Positions 36,006-45,729 of a stretch of 64,000 nt of DNA are shown piece after piece; position 1 is the first letter of the stretch; the number at the start of each line of letters is the position of its first letter. The translations under genes were made by a program, and so were the position numbers. The notes under the pieces were generated by a model, which ran no database searches, was not told the DNA's origin, and saw nothing but the letters and a program-made list of their open reading frames with translations. This stretch comes from Polaromonas sp. Lineage in GTDB: Bacteria > Pseudomonadota > Gammaproteobacteria > Burkholderiales > Burkholderiaceae_C. The DNA lies in the NCBI GenBank assembly GCA_030654695.1, contig JAURWY010000025.1, positions 62,001 through 126,000 on the forward strand, given 5' to 3'.

Positions 36006-37643
36006 ATGAGCCACTTGCCTTCCCAGAATTGCGTCACGATGATGACTCGATCCCGTGTCCTGTCGCGGGGCTGGATGAGTCGCGTCAGCTTGGTGTGTGG
36101 GCTGATGTTGGCCGCTGGCAGTGTTTCACAGGCCCAGTTGTCGATGCCACCCGTGCGTTCCAGTCAGTTGCCGTCATTGGGGGACGGATCCGATTTTTCG
36201 GCGGCCAAGGAACGACGCTTGGGCGACCGCATTGCGCTGAGTATTTTTCGCGACCCGGACTACATTGATGACCCGGTACTGGGGGATTATGTGCAGGGCA
36301 TTTGGCAGCCTTTGATGGCGGCTGCCCGGGCCCGTGGCGAGTTGAGTGTTGAGCTTGAGGAACGCTTCGCATGGAAGGTGATGCTGGTGCGTGACCGCAG
36401 TGTCAATGCCTTCGCTTTGCCGGGCGGCTATCTTGGCGTGCACACTGGTTTGATCGCCGTGGTCAGCAGCCCCGACGAGTTGGCTGCCGTCATGGGCCAC
36501 GAGCTCAGCCATGTGACGCAGCGGCATATCTCGCGGCTGATGACGCAGCAACAACAGCAAATGCCATGGGTCATCGGGGCCATGATCTTGGGCGCTTTGG
36601 CGGCCAGCAAAAACCCCGAGGCGGCAAATGTCGCGATCGTCGGTGGCCAGGCTGTCGCGGCCCAAGGGCAGCTTAATTTTTCCCGTGACATGGAGCGCGA
36701 GGCAGACCGTGTCGGCTTTGGTGTCATGGTCGATGCGGGTTTTGAAGCGAGTGGTGTGAGCGCCATGTTTGAAAAGTTGCAGCAAGCCTCTCGACTGAAT
36801 GACAACGGCTCTTTTCCTTATTTGCGATCGCACCCGTTGACCACCCAGCGCATTGCCGAAGCGCGTGCGCGGATCCAGACGGCGCCACCCAGCGTTCTAC
36901 AGGCCGTGCCGGGCAACGCGCATCTGCACAGCATGATGTCGGCGCGGGCTAGGGTGCTCGGCGACCCCGGCGTCGATGAGCTTCGCCACATGGTCGACGA
37001 GGCGCAGCGTGCAGTGTCCGCCGCATCGCCTGCTGCAGTGCTGACGCCGGCGCTGGCTGGGAGTTTGTATGGTGGTGCTTTCGCGGCCAGTCGATTGCGC
37101 GAACATGCGCTTGCGCGCTCTTTTGCGGCGCGGCTCAAAGCCTTGGCTGCCAAGGTGCCAGTCGCCTTCAGCGCGACTCATTTGCTGGTGGTTGAGGTGG
37201 ATGTTGGGGCTGGAAAAATCGCTGAAGCCGCAGCTGAGTCTCGTTTCGCGAGTGCGAACAGCCGAGCAGAATTGATGGTGCAGGCGCGTGCGTTGCTGGC
37301 CGCGGGCCGTGCCGCTGAAGTCTCGGACAAATTACAAACGTGGGTGGTGATGCATCCCAAAGATGCATTGGCTTGGCAGTTGCTATCCGACGCTTGGGGT
37401 CGGCAAAATCAGTTCTCGCGTGCGGTTCGCGCCGAAGCTGAAAGTCGGGTTGCGCAGCTCGACTATCCGGCGGCGCTTGACCGCTTGAGGGCTGCGCAAG
37501 AGTTGTTGCGCAGCGGCCGAGGGGGAGCTGACCAAAATATGCATATCGAGTCGTCGATCGTCGACACGCGCACGCGCCAAGTGGCGTTGTTAGTTCGGGA
37601 ACAGTCTCTCGAGGATAAAGTCGACCGCAAGCTGCAGCGCTGA
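36006..37643 (+). CDS. BepA-like M48 metalloprotease with TPR tail
   Basis: A 545-aa exported zinc protease, like BepA that supports outer-membrane protein assembly and quality control. A signal peptide ends near residue 43 (VCGLMLAAGSVSQA); starts at 36006 or an ATG about 11 codons later are both possible. The zinc site is HELSH (165-169) with the third ligand Glu232 in SRDMEREADRVG. The C-terminal half (about 310-545) is helical and looks like TPR repeats (LMVQARALLAAGRAAEVSDKL, DALAWQLLSDAWGR). The length matches the BepA family (about 490-560). Its end overlaps the convergent holin-family gene by 54 bp. Confidence 0.9.
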   Translation: MSHLPSQNCVTMMTRSRVLSRGWMSRVSLVCGLMLAAGSVSQAQLSMPPVRSSQLPSLGDGSDFSAAKERRLGDRIALSIFRDPDYIDDPVLGDYVQGIWQPLMAAARARGELSVELEERFAWKVMLVRDRSVNAFALPGGYLGVHTGLIAVVSSPDELAAVMGHELSHVTQRHISRLMTQQQQQMPWVIGAMILGALAASKNPEAANVAIVGGQAVAAQGQLNFSRDMEREADRVGFGVMVDAGFEASGVSAMFEKLQQASRLNDNGSFPYLRSHPLTTQRIAEARARIQTAPPSVLQAVPGNAHLHSMMSARARVLGDPGVDELRHMVDEAQRAVSAASPAAVLTPALAGSLYGGAFAASRLREHALARSFAARLKALAAKVPVAFSATHLLVVEVDVGAGKIAEAAAESRFASANSRAELMVQARALLAAGRAAEVSDKLQTWVVMHPKDALAWQLLSDAWGRQNQFSRAVRAEAESRVAQLDYPAALDRLRAAQELLRSGRGGADQNMHIESSIVDTRTRQVALLVREQSLEDKVDRKLQR

Positions 37644-37940
37644 GTAAATCAGCGAACCCACCAGCGCAGCCCCAAAGCCGCGCACATTAAGGCCGCTCAA
37701 CAGACTGGCAGCAGCCCAGAACAGCATGGCATTGATGACGAACAGGAACAAGCCGAGGGTGACCACCGTGACCGGCAAGGTGAGCAAGATCAGGATCGGG
37801 CGAACCACCACGTTGAGCGCCCCCAACACCGCCGCGGCCAACAACGCTGCGGTGAAACTGGTCAACACCACGCCAGAATAAAGATACGCCACGGCCAGCA
37901 AGGCCGTGGCGCTTAAAAGCCAATTGAAAATGAGTTTCAT
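37590..37940 (-). CDS. Phage holin superfamily IV membrane protein (PF04020 type)
   Basis: 116 aa from the ATG at 37940; the open frame extends upstream over another gene but without support. Four membrane helices fill the protein (LIFNWLLSATALLAVAYLYSG, LLAAAVLGALNVVVRPILIL, VTLGLFLFVINAMLFWAAAS, and FGAALVGSLIYSALQLAVDF). It carries the PF04020 sequence NVVVRPILILLTLPVTVVTLG. These small chromosomal proteins are widespread in bacteria; despite the family name, lysis function is not shown. No phage genes are near. The 3' end overlaps the M48 protease gene. Confidence 0.88.
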   Translation of the reverse strand: MKLIFNWLLSATALLAVAYLYSGVVLTSFTAALLAAAVLGALNVVVRPILILLTLPVTVVTLGLFLFVINAMLFWAAASLLSGLNVRGFGAALVGSLIYSALQLAVDFILERLFPN

Positions 37941-37980
37941 GGCCAAAGAATACCAGCGCCGGGCGGCGCTGGTGGACGCG

Positions 37981-38430
37981 TCAGTCTGTGGCGACGAGCA
38001 AGCCAGCGCTGGCCACTGCGGCGAAATAACCCATCGTTCCTTGGCGCTCTTGGGCTTGCGTGGCTGTGACCGGTTGCAGATCCTCACCAAACTTAGGCCG
38101 ACGGGCATCCAATATGCGCGCTTGACCGTGCTGCTTGATGAGCGCTTCGGTCTGATTGCACAGGCTCGCTTTGGCCATGCAGGTCTTGACCTCGTCGCCG
38201 TTGTTCGCCAGCGCCGGCACCAGCTGTGAGAACACCTTCTCAGCCCATTTGCCGCGCCAACTGTCGCGCGCACCGCGGGCCAGAAATTTGCTCACATGGC
38301 GCGTCATGCGCGGGGCACAACCGACCACAATCCAGCGAGTAGGGGTCTCTGAGCCCATGTCCTGCAACATGGGCTGCAGAAGTTGCAGGCCGTACGCGGC
38401 GTCATCAACGTAAACAATGATGTTGTGCAT
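37981..38430 (-). CDS. Conserved hypothetical protein
   Basis: 149 aa, start ATG 38430 with AAGGAG upstream. It begins MHNIIVYVDDAAYGLQLLQP, which resembles a short alpha/beta (universal-stress-like) start, has basic middle segments, two Cys (VGCAPR, KTCMAKASLCNQ) and a hydrophobic C-terminal stretch (MGYFAAVASAGLLVATD). I do not recognise a characterised family. It is 48 bp downstream of the riboswitch-controlled TerC gene on the same strand and may share its message, hence a link to metal stress is possible. Confidence 0.65.
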   Translation of the reverse strand: MHNIIVYVDDAAYGLQLLQPMLQDMGSETPTRWIVVGCAPRMTRHVSKFLARGARDSWRGKWAEKVFSQLVPALANNGDEVKTCMAKASLCNQTEALIKQHGQARILDARRPKFGEDLQPVTATQAQERQGTMGYFAAVASAGLLVATD

Positions 38431-38478
38431 AAAGTTCTCCTTGCGTTGTCGTGGTTGAAAAACAGAAATATCAATGGG

Positions 38479-39207
38479 TTAGCGCGACGCTAGGTTGGAA
38501 TCTTGATTCGAACTGTTGCGACGACCAGCCCACCAACCAAAGCCCAGAACACCGGCGATGGAGATCGCATAGGTTGCCCACTTTGCGGCCAAATGTGAGA
38601 TTTCTGTCGACGCGAAGTCTTTGGCGTCACCGTAGAGAGGGTCCAGCAGCTGTTCGCCAACGATCATATTGGCCGCAGTGAAGGCCAGCACAGCCGCGCC
38701 GATCTTGATGATGACTGGGAAGCGTTCCACCAGCTTGAGCACCATCGTGCTGCCATAAACGACGATGGGCACGCTGATCAGCAAACCGATGATGACGAGG
38801 TCAAAGTTGCCTTTGGCAGCGCCGGCCACGCCGAGTACGTTGTCAACGCCCATCAGTGCGTCTGCTACCACAATGGTCTTCATGGCGCCCCAGAAGGTGG
38901 TTGCGGCAGGACCGTCATGCTCTTTGCTGCCATCTTCAGACAGTAGCTTGTAAGCGATCCAGATCAGGCCGAGACCGCCGACAAGCATGAGTCCGGGGAT
39001 CTTCAAGAGCCAGACCACGCCAACGGTCATGACCGAGCGAACCGCAATAGCGCCGACAGCGCCCCACATGATGGCTTTTTTCTGTAATTGAGGCGGAAGA
39101 TTGCGTGCCGCCAGCGCGATGACGATGGCGTTGTCGCCCGCCAAGACCAAGTCAATCAGGATGATGGCCAGCAAGGCCGTCCACCAAGGGGTTGAAAATA
39201 ATTCCAC
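38479..39207 (-). CDS. TerC family membrane protein under Mn riboswitch control
   Basis: 242 aa from a GTG at 39207 (MELFSTPWWTALLAI), chosen because GGAG lies 7 nt upstream; a longer frame begins at 39225. Seven to eight helices carry the acidic motifs LAGDNAIVIALAARNLP and MGVDNVLGVAGAAKG. Family members are implicated in manganese efflux or metal loading of exported enzymes. The long leader (39208-39490) contains a yybP-ykoY riboswitch, which senses Mn2+, so expression should rise with manganese. A paralog without this leader is at 11189-11890. Confidence 0.93.
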   Translation of the reverse strand: MELFSTPWWTALLAIILIDLVLAGDNAIVIALAARNLPPQLQKKAIMWGAVGAIAVRSVMTVGVVWLLKIPGLMLVGGLGLIWIAYKLLSEDGSKEHDGPAATTFWGAMKTIVVADALMGVDNVLGVAGAAKGNFDLVIIGLLISVPIVVYGSTMVLKLVERFPVIIKIGAAVLAFTAANMIVGEQLLDPLYGDAKDFASTEISHLAAKWATYAISIAGVLGFGWWAGRRNSSNQDSNLASR

Positions 39208-39239
39208 GTTCACACTCCAGTACACGAGTCACGACAAGA

Positions 39240-39257
39240 AAATCCGCAGGCGGATTT
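39240..39257 (-). terminator. Expression-platform hairpin before TerC
   Basis: AAATCCGC (39240-39247) and GCGGATTT (39250-39257) form a tight stem between the riboswitch core and the start codon, followed on the minus strand by TCTTG. It could be the OFF-state terminator, though the T-run is weak. Confidence 0.4.
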
Positions 39258-39339
39258 CCAGCTTGAATGAATCGGTACAGGGAAATGGGGGTGTGCAGCA
39301 GCCTTGGGCTGCGAACGCCTCGATCTCACCTGTACAGGC

Positions 39340-39490
39340 TTCAATCGAAGGTCTGGCTCGACATGCAGTGTCGCTGCATGTCCGACAAGCCGGAAGTTCA
39401 AAACTTCGTAATGACGACTTGCCGAAGAACTTTTGCTGTGGGTATGTTTGAACTTGTAATTCAGCAAAATCAGGGAGTTACTCCCCTTCG
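39340..39490 (-). ncRNA. yybP-ykoY manganese riboswitch
   Basis: On the minus strand the leader reads AAGGGGAGTAACTCCCTGAT at 39489-39470, the diagnostic 5' element of this class. It is followed by CGTCATTACGA, a long variable hairpin (GACATGCAG with CTGCATGTC), and AGCCAGACCTT at 39358-39348, the conserved 3' element. The class binds Mn2+ and very often precedes TerC or MntP genes; a TerC gene follows here. About 130 bases of expression platform separate it from the start codon. Confidence 0.88.
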
Positions 39491-39497
39491 TAAACGC

Positions 39498-39526
39498 ATT
39501 TGACACTAAAAAATGTTTTGGTGCAA
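39498..39526 (-). promoter_or_regulatory. Candidate promoter of the riboswitch-TerC transcript
   Basis: On the minus strand TTGCAC (39526-39521), 17 bp, TCAAAT (39503-39498). Transcription would begin about 5-8 bases before the riboswitch. Matches are 3/6 and 4/6, so it is supported mainly by position. Confidence 0.4.
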
Positions 39527-39655
39527 TAGTTTCTTTACGGATGGCATTCGCGGTGATTTAGGCGCGGCTTTGGCATCTCGTCCATAATAAAAAATTGCTG
39601 TGATCCGTTGACCGCGTGGTCATCGAGAGCCACCTTTTTTTTGATTTCTCCACCC

Positions 39656-40081
39656 ATGCCCGGCATCCACATCACTGACATTGAAGCCGCCATCAACTAT
39701 TGGCGCGAGCGCTCGCCCTCGCCCGATGGCGTGACGCTGGCCCCCGAGTTGCGCGCGTTAGCCGAGGTCTACGCCTTGCTGGTTTTTTATCACGAGGAAG
39801 AGGCTGACGAGGCCAGCTTTCCGCCCAAGGCGCTGGCCGCCTGGCTGACGTGGTATGAGACCACCGCCGACACGCCTTGCATTGCCATCTGCTCAACCAG
39901 CCAGGGCGACGAGATGTGCAAGGGTTGCGGTCGGACCTTTGACGAAGTGCAACATTGGCCGGCCATGTCGCCGGGCGAAAAGCGCGACACGTGGCGTCGC
40001 ATCACGCTAGAGGGCGACTCTTGGCGCTTTGGCCGTTACGCTGACCGGGCACTGGAAAAAAAGACACCATGCTCCGCCTGA
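39656..40081 (+). CDS. DUF3717-DUF1289 protein
   Basis: 141 aa from ATG 39656. The N-terminal half is DUF3717-like (HITDIEAAINYWRERSPSPD), the C-terminal half DUF1289 with four Cys (TPCIAICSTS and MCKGCGRTFDEVQHW), probably a small zinc or iron-sulfur site. The domain pair is common in Burkholderiales; its function is not known. It overlaps the next gene by 13 bp, so both are likely cotranscribed and translationally coupled. Confidence 0.85.
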   Translation: MPGIHITDIEAAINYWRERSPSPDGVTLAPELRALAEVYALLVFYHEEEADEASFPPKALAAWLTWYETTADTPCIAICSTSQGDEMCKGCGRTFDEVQHWPAMSPGEKRDTWRRITLEGDSWRFGRYADRALEKKTPCSA

Positions 40082-40392
40082 CCCAAGCACCGAATATTGC
40101 GATTGCGGCGTTATGGGTCGACGCGCTGCAACAAGCTGGTTTTTCAGCCAGCTTGCAGCGTTATTTTTTGAGCGGTATTGCGGGCGAATTGCCGCCTGAC
40201 CAATGCCAGCCAGAAGTCTGGCTGACGCACGATGACGAAGAGCCGCGCGCCCGCGAGTTGCTGGCGGCCTTGCAAAACCGGCCGCAGCGGCGTTGGCTGT
40301 GCTTTTGCGGGGAAACCGTTGAAGGTGGTTTTGACCAGTGCTGGCAATGCGGCGCTGACATGCCTGCCAGCGCTGACGATGCGACGTTTTAA
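40069..40392 (+). CDS. DUF2007-like protein with zinc ribbon
   Basis: 107 aa. The first 65 residues follow the DUF2007 (putative signal-transducing) pattern, with LWVDALQQAGFSASLQRYFL and VWLTHDDEEPRARELLAAL. The C-terminus has CFC...CWQC (WLCFCGETVEGGFDQCWQCG), a four-Cys zinc ribbon. Its start lies within the 3' end of the DUF1289 gene. The role is unknown. Confidence 0.8.
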   Translation: MLRLTQAPNIAIAALWVDALQQAGFSASLQRYFLSGIAGELPPDQCQPEVWLTHDDEEPRARELLAALQNRPQRRWLCFCGETVEGGFDQCWQCGADMPASADDATF

Positions 40393-40406
40393 GCGCTGAA
40401 CCCAGC

Positions 40407-41861
<1,455 letters not shown>

Positions 41862-41946
41862 TCAGTGTCATTGCGAGCGCCGGCTGGAGCGCTCTGCTAA
41901 ATCGCTAGAATCCCTCTCAAAGACTCACGACAGAATGCGCAGCACA

Positions 41947-42561
41947 ATGAAACTTATCGGATCAACCACCAGCCCTTACGTGCGCAAAGTGCGCATCGTC
42001 ATGGCTGAAAAGAAATTGGACTATCAGTTTGTCCTAGAAAACGTTTGGGCAGCGGACACGACCATGCCGGACTCGAATCCGCTGGGCAAAGTGCCGTGTC
42101 TGGTGATGGAAGGCGGCGAAGCCGTTTTTGATTCGCGCGTGATCGTTGAATATCTGGACACGCTGTCGCCAGTGGGCAAGCTGATTCCGATGCAAGGTCG
42201 CGAGCGCGCTGAAGTCAAAACGTGGGAAGCGCTGGCCGATGGCTTGTTGGATGCCGCTATTTTGGCGCGTCTGGAAGCCTCGTGGGATGGTCGCACTGAC
42301 GGCCAACGCAGCCAAGCTTGGATTGACCGTCAAATGGGCAAAATCGATGCGGTGCTGAAAGCCATGAGCACCGGTCTGGGCGACAAGCCTTTTTGCAGCG
42401 GTGTGCACTTCAGCTTGTCCGACGTGGCCACTGGCTGCGCTTTGGGTTACTTGGATTTGCGCTTCGCAACCATCGATTGGCGCGAGCGGCATCCGAACTT
42501 GGCTCGCTTGCAAGAAAAGCTGGTGCAGCGCAGCAGCTTCATTGAAACCAATCCGGGCTGA
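41947..42561 (+). CDS. Glutathione S-transferase family protein
   Basis: 204 aa from ATG 41947; an in-frame ATG at 41935 would add four residues. The N-terminal thioredoxin-fold domain shows the GST start KLIGSTTSPYVRKVRIVMAE and the glutathione-binding segment GKVPCLVMEGGEAVFDSRVI (with Glu/Asp-Ser-Arg). The C-terminal all-helical domain includes FSLSDVATGCALGYLDLR. It lies alone between purB and the convergent lipid-modification cluster, and so is probably a detoxification enzyme. The substrate is not predictable. Confidence 0.9.
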   Translation: MKLIGSTTSPYVRKVRIVMAEKKLDYQFVLENVWAADTTMPDSNPLGKVPCLVMEGGEAVFDSRVIVEYLDTLSPVGKLIPMQGRERAEVKTWEALADGLLDAAILARLEASWDGRTDGQRSQAWIDRQMGKIDAVLKAMSTGLGDKPFCSGVHFSLSDVATGCALGYLDLRFATIDWRERHPNLARLQEKLVQRSSFIETNPG

Positions 42562-42566
42562 CCTGT

Positions 42567-43037
42567 TTATTGATTCGCCCGGCGTTTCAGCCAGCGCATG
42601 AAACTGCCCACAACGGGCAGTTTTTCGTACAGCTCTTCGGCGGCATCCCAGTAGTCGCGGTGTGACTCGATCAGGCCGTCGGCGTTGAGTTTCAGGTGCG
42701 AACCACCGCGCACGGTTTGCCAGTCCTCTGGGCTGAAGCGCTTGAAGCGAAAGACGAAATTCCACGTCAAAAAGCACTGCGTGCCATCGACCAATTGGCC
42801 CGTGACAACAAAGTGCGGCTGATCGAGTGCCGCGTACATGTGTTTGAAAACCGCCTGCACTTCAGCCAGCCCGCGGGCTTCATTGAAGGGGTCTTTGAAC
42901 CACGCCTCGGCGGTGTAAAACGCACCCATGCGCGCCACGTCAGCCGGTTGCAGAGCTTCAAAAAAATGCACGATTCGCGCCACCGCCACGCGCTCGGCGG
43001 GCGGCCATACAGAGGGATCAGCGACGATGGCGGTCAT
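42567..43037 (-). CDS. NTF2-like/SnoaL-fold protein
   Basis: 156 aa of the nuclear-transport-factor-2 superfamily: VARIVHFFEALQPADVARMG at the start, the WFKDPFNEARGL pocket segment, and the beta strands CFLTWNFVFRFKRF and SHLKLNADGLIESHRDYWDA. No catalytic role can be assigned with certainty. Its start overlaps the SDR gene by 4 bp, so it is the last gene of the eight-gene minus-strand cluster. In other bacteria this protein type is part of the same Cfa/DUF1365 gene group. Confidence 0.87.
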   Translation of the reverse strand: MTAIVADPSVWPPAERVAVARIVHFFEALQPADVARMGAFYTAEAWFKDPFNEARGLAEVQAVFKHMYAALDQPHFVVTGQLVDGTQCFLTWNFVFRFKRFSPEDWQTVRGGSHLKLNADGLIESHRDYWDAAEELYEKLPVVGSFMRWLKRRANQ

Positions 43038-43840
43038 GGGTTCACACGGGGTTTGGGGGCTGCAGCGGCCTCGCTTTTGACGAGTCGGCTAGCGATGGCG
43101 AAATAGGCAGCATAGGGCAAGATGCGCAGGGTTTTCATCCACAGCGTGAAGCGTTTTGGGAAGTGGATTTCAAACGAGCCTTTGCGCCAGCCGGCGAGGA
43201 TTTCGGTGGCGGCCTCTGCCGCTGTCACCAAGCCTGGCATTGTGAAATCGTTCTGTGCGGTGGCCGGCGTTTTGACAAAACCCGGATTGATCACACTCAC
43301 GCCAACGCCGCTGGCTTTGAGGTCGACGTACAGCGTTTCTGCCAGATTGATCAGTGCGGCTTTGGTCGGGCCATAGGCCAGGCTTTTCGGCAAACCGCGG
43401 TAACCCGCAACGCTGCTAACGATGCTGATGTGGCCGGCTTGGCGCTGCAAAAAATGCGGCAGCATGGCGTCCAACACGTAGAGCAAGCCGAGGTAATTGA
43501 CCTGCTGGTGTTTGAGCATCTCGCTCAGGTCAAATTTGTCGGCGCGCACGGGTTTGTAGTAGCCGGCGCAGTACATCACCAAGTCGACCGGGCCGGCCTG
43601 CAGCACGGTTTGGGCGGCGGTCTTGACGGCGGCCGGGTCAGAGGCGTCCAGCGGAACAGATACGGCGCCGGGATGGGCTTCTACAAACTGGGCGAGAGAT
43701 GCGGCATTGCGGGCCGACACAAAGACGCGTGCGCCGGCTGCGTGCAAGGCGGCAGCTGTGGCTTCGCCGATGCCGCTGGAGGCGCCGACAAGCCAGACGG
43801 ATTTGCCGTGCCAGTCGGTGAAGGGGGGATTGAAACTCAT
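43034..43840 (-). CDS. Short-chain dehydrogenase/reductase
   Basis: 268 aa, classical SDR fold: cofactor motif LVGASSGIGEATAAALH, the Asn-Ala-Gly-like segment MYCAGYYKP, Ser in ISIVSSVAGYRG and the catalytic YGPTK. The C-terminus is basic with a hydrophobic stretch (LPYAAYFAIASRLV), suggesting membrane association, which fits a lipid substrate. It overlaps the NTF2-like gene by 4 bp and follows the DUF3833 gene by 30 bp. The substrate is unknown, possibly a fatty-acyl derivative by context. Confidence 0.9.
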   Translation of the reverse strand: MSFNPPFTDWHGKSVWLVGASSGIGEATAAALHAAGARVFVSARNAASLAQFVEAHPGAVSVPLDASDPAAVKTAAQTVLQAGPVDLVMYCAGYYKPVRADKFDLSEMLKHQQVNYLGLLYVLDAMLPHFLQRQAGHISIVSSVAGYRGLPKSLAYGPTKAALINLAETLYVDLKASGVGVSVINPGFVKTPATAQNDFTMPGLVTAAEAATEILAGWRKGSFEIHFPKRFTLWMKTLRILPYAAYFAIASRLVKSEAAAAPKPRVNP

Positions 43841-43870
43841 GGGGTGTGCCGCGCTGCAGGTGTCGCGTTT

Positions 43871-44419
43871 TCAGCGTTTGACGAAGGACAGGGTGACCTC
43901 GCCCAGATGAAAGCCGAACTTGCTCATGGCGGCTTTGTTGAGCATCACTTTGTCGGTCATCAGGTACATCCAGTCGTCAAATTGGACGTTGATGATGCGG
44001 CCATCGACGGGCAGCTTGAGCGTGTAGCCCCAGCGAAAGGTGTTGCCACTTTCTTGGCCGTTGGCTTCGCCCAGCACGTCGCCGGCGGTGCCGGTGTAGC
44101 GACCATCTGGCTGGCGCTTGAGGGTCCAAATACGCCGGTCTGTGGTGCCGTCTGAGTAGGTGAACACTTCGTCGAGCACGCCAACTTCTTGGCCGGGTGG
44201 ACCTTGCCAAGAGCAGGTCATAACCACAGTGAAACGCTTGACGACTTTGCCAGAGCGGTCAGTGAAGACGCCGTAGGCGTCTAGCGTGCCGTTGAAATAC
44301 TGGCGCAGGTCGAGCACTGGTTTTTCTTGGGCGTAATCACTCAGTTGTGGACCGGCACAACCGGCCAGGCCGATGCCTGCAGCGACAACAAAGGCGGTGA
44401 GGAGCAAACGTTTTTTCAT
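43871..44419 (-). CDS. DUF3833 lipoprotein
   Basis: 182 aa. The lipoprotein signal peptide ends with the lipobox LAGC (residues 18-21), so the protein is anchored in the envelope. The mature domain matches DUF3833 (VLDLRQYFNGTLDAYGVFTD, DDWMYLMTDKVMLNKAAMSK, GEVTLSFVKR). It overlaps the MFS gene by 4 bp. Its function is not known, but it recurs with Cfa-like, SDR and DUF1365 genes in proteobacteria, which suggests handling of modified lipids in the envelope. Confidence 0.9.
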   Translation of the reverse strand: MKKRLLLTAFVVAAGIGLAGCAGPQLSDYAQEKPVLDLRQYFNGTLDAYGVFTDRSGKVVKRFTVVMTCSWQGPPGQEVGVLDEVFTYSDGTTDRRIWTLKRQPDGRYTGTAGDVLGEANGQESGNTFRWGYTLKLPVDGRIINVQFDDWMYLMTDKVMLNKAAMSKFGFHLGEVTLSFVKR

Positions 44420-45729
44420 GGACTACTTTCAACAGAATTGGGTCGGATCACCAACAGATACAAGGCGCCAGCGGCCAGCGCTTTGAGCACGCAAGGCAGC
44501 ACGCAGTACGCCACCACCAGCGCGTTCAACGCAGCGGCGTCACGCACGCCGGGCGCATAACCAAACAGGTCGAGCAGTGGCAAGGCCAAGCCCGCAGCCA
44601 AGGCCAAATTGAGTTTGGTGGCGAAGCTCCACCAGCCAAAATAAGCGCCCGTGCCGGGGTCGGCAACATCAGTGGGTTGGCCAGAGCTTGCCGGTGCGCG
44701 GCTGTTCTGGATCACGCCCGCCAGCAAGGCGCTCGGCAGCGCCAAGTCAGCGCCCAAGGCGACGCCCGAGAGCGCGCAGATCAGCGCGAAGGCCAGCACC
44801 TGGCCATCGCCGACTTGGCTGGCCCAGATAAATACGCTCATGGCGAGCACCATGCCGACCAGCCAGCTGCGCGCCAAGCCCATGCGTTTGACAACGGCCA
44901 GCCACAAAGGAATCGACAGCGCGGCGCACAAAAAATAACTACCGAGAAACAGCGGCTCAAAACTCGCCGGCGCTGCGAGTTTGTCTTGAATGAAAAACAA
45001 GACCAGCGTGGCTGGTATGGCGCTGGCGATGCCGTTCAGCATGAACACTGTCAGCAGCCGCCGAAAGCTGGCTTGGCTAAAGGGTTGCCAGACTGAAGTT
45101 GTCGCCGTGGGTTTGTCTGATGCTGCGTGCTGTGTGAGCGTCACTGGGCGCACTGAGCGTTGCCAGCCCCACCAGCCCAACACCAAGGCGGCAAAAAAGA
45201 CGGCGGTGGTGACCGGTAAACCGAGCAGCACCGGCAGCACGGATGCCGTCACCACGCCGAGCAAGCCCAAGCCTTCGCGCCACGCCACAATGCGGCTGCG
45301 CTGCGCTTCGTTGCCGCCCAGCATGGCGGCCCATGACTGGTGCGCCACGCTCAAGGCGCTGTAGCCGGCGTAGGTCACCATCAGCATGGTGGTGGCCCAG
45401 ATCACCAGTGCGCTGGACTCGCTTACCAACGGGAAAAAGAGCAGCGCAAAACCGATCGCCAGCACCAGCGCTGCAGCCGCGCCCAAGGCCAGTACGGCGG
45501 CGGTGGAGCGGGCGAAGAGTCGGTCTGTGAGTCGGCCCAAAGCAGGGTCAATGAACGCGTCAAAAAGCCGAGCGCCCAGCAGCACCGCACCGAGGGTGGC
45601 CAAGGGCACACCGAATTCACGTGCGTAGTGGTTGGGCAAAATCACATACAGCGGCAACGCCGCAAAGGCCAGCGGAAAGCCCATCAGCCCGTAGGCTAGG
45701 CCGTTACGCGAACCAAAGGCGTTGTTCAA
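44416..45729 (-). CDS. MFS transporter (GPH/MFS_2 type)
   Basis: 437 aa with twelve predicted helices. The first half begins GLAYGLMGFPLAFAALPLYV and carries the MFS_2 signature ARLFDAFIDPALGRLTDRL (Asp-x-x-x-Asp-Pro). A second cytoplasmic loop and six more helices follow. GPH-type carriers move sugars or lipids, and related proteins such as LplT flip lysophospholipids. In this cluster a lipid or lipid-precursor substrate is plausible. It overlaps its neighbours on both sides by 4 bp. Confidence 0.88.
   Translation of the reverse strand: MNNAFGSRNGLAYGLMGFPLAFAALPLYVILPNHYAREFGVPLATLGAVLLGARLFDAFIDPALGRLTDRLFARSTAAVLALGAAAALVLAIGFALLFFPLVSESSALVIWATTMLMVTYAGYSALSVAHQSWAAMLGGNEAQRSRIVAWREGLGLLGVVTASVLPVLLGLPVTTAVFFAALVLGWWGWQRSVRPVTLTQHAASDKPTATTSVWQPFSQASFRRLLTVFMLNGIASAIPATLVLFFIQDKLAAPASFEPLFLGSYFLCAALSIPLWLAVVKRMGLARSWLVGMVLAMSVFIWASQVGDGQVLAFALICALSGVALGADLALPSALLAGVIQNSRAPASSGQPTDVADPGTGAYFGWWSFATKLNLALAAGLALPLLDLFGYAPGVRDAAALNALVVAYCVLPCVLKALAAGALYLLVIRPNSVESSP

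Noticed and set aside
37590-37940. Holin-family gene as evidence of a prophage
   Set aside because: This holin superfamily is common on chromosomes without phage genes, and none are nearby.
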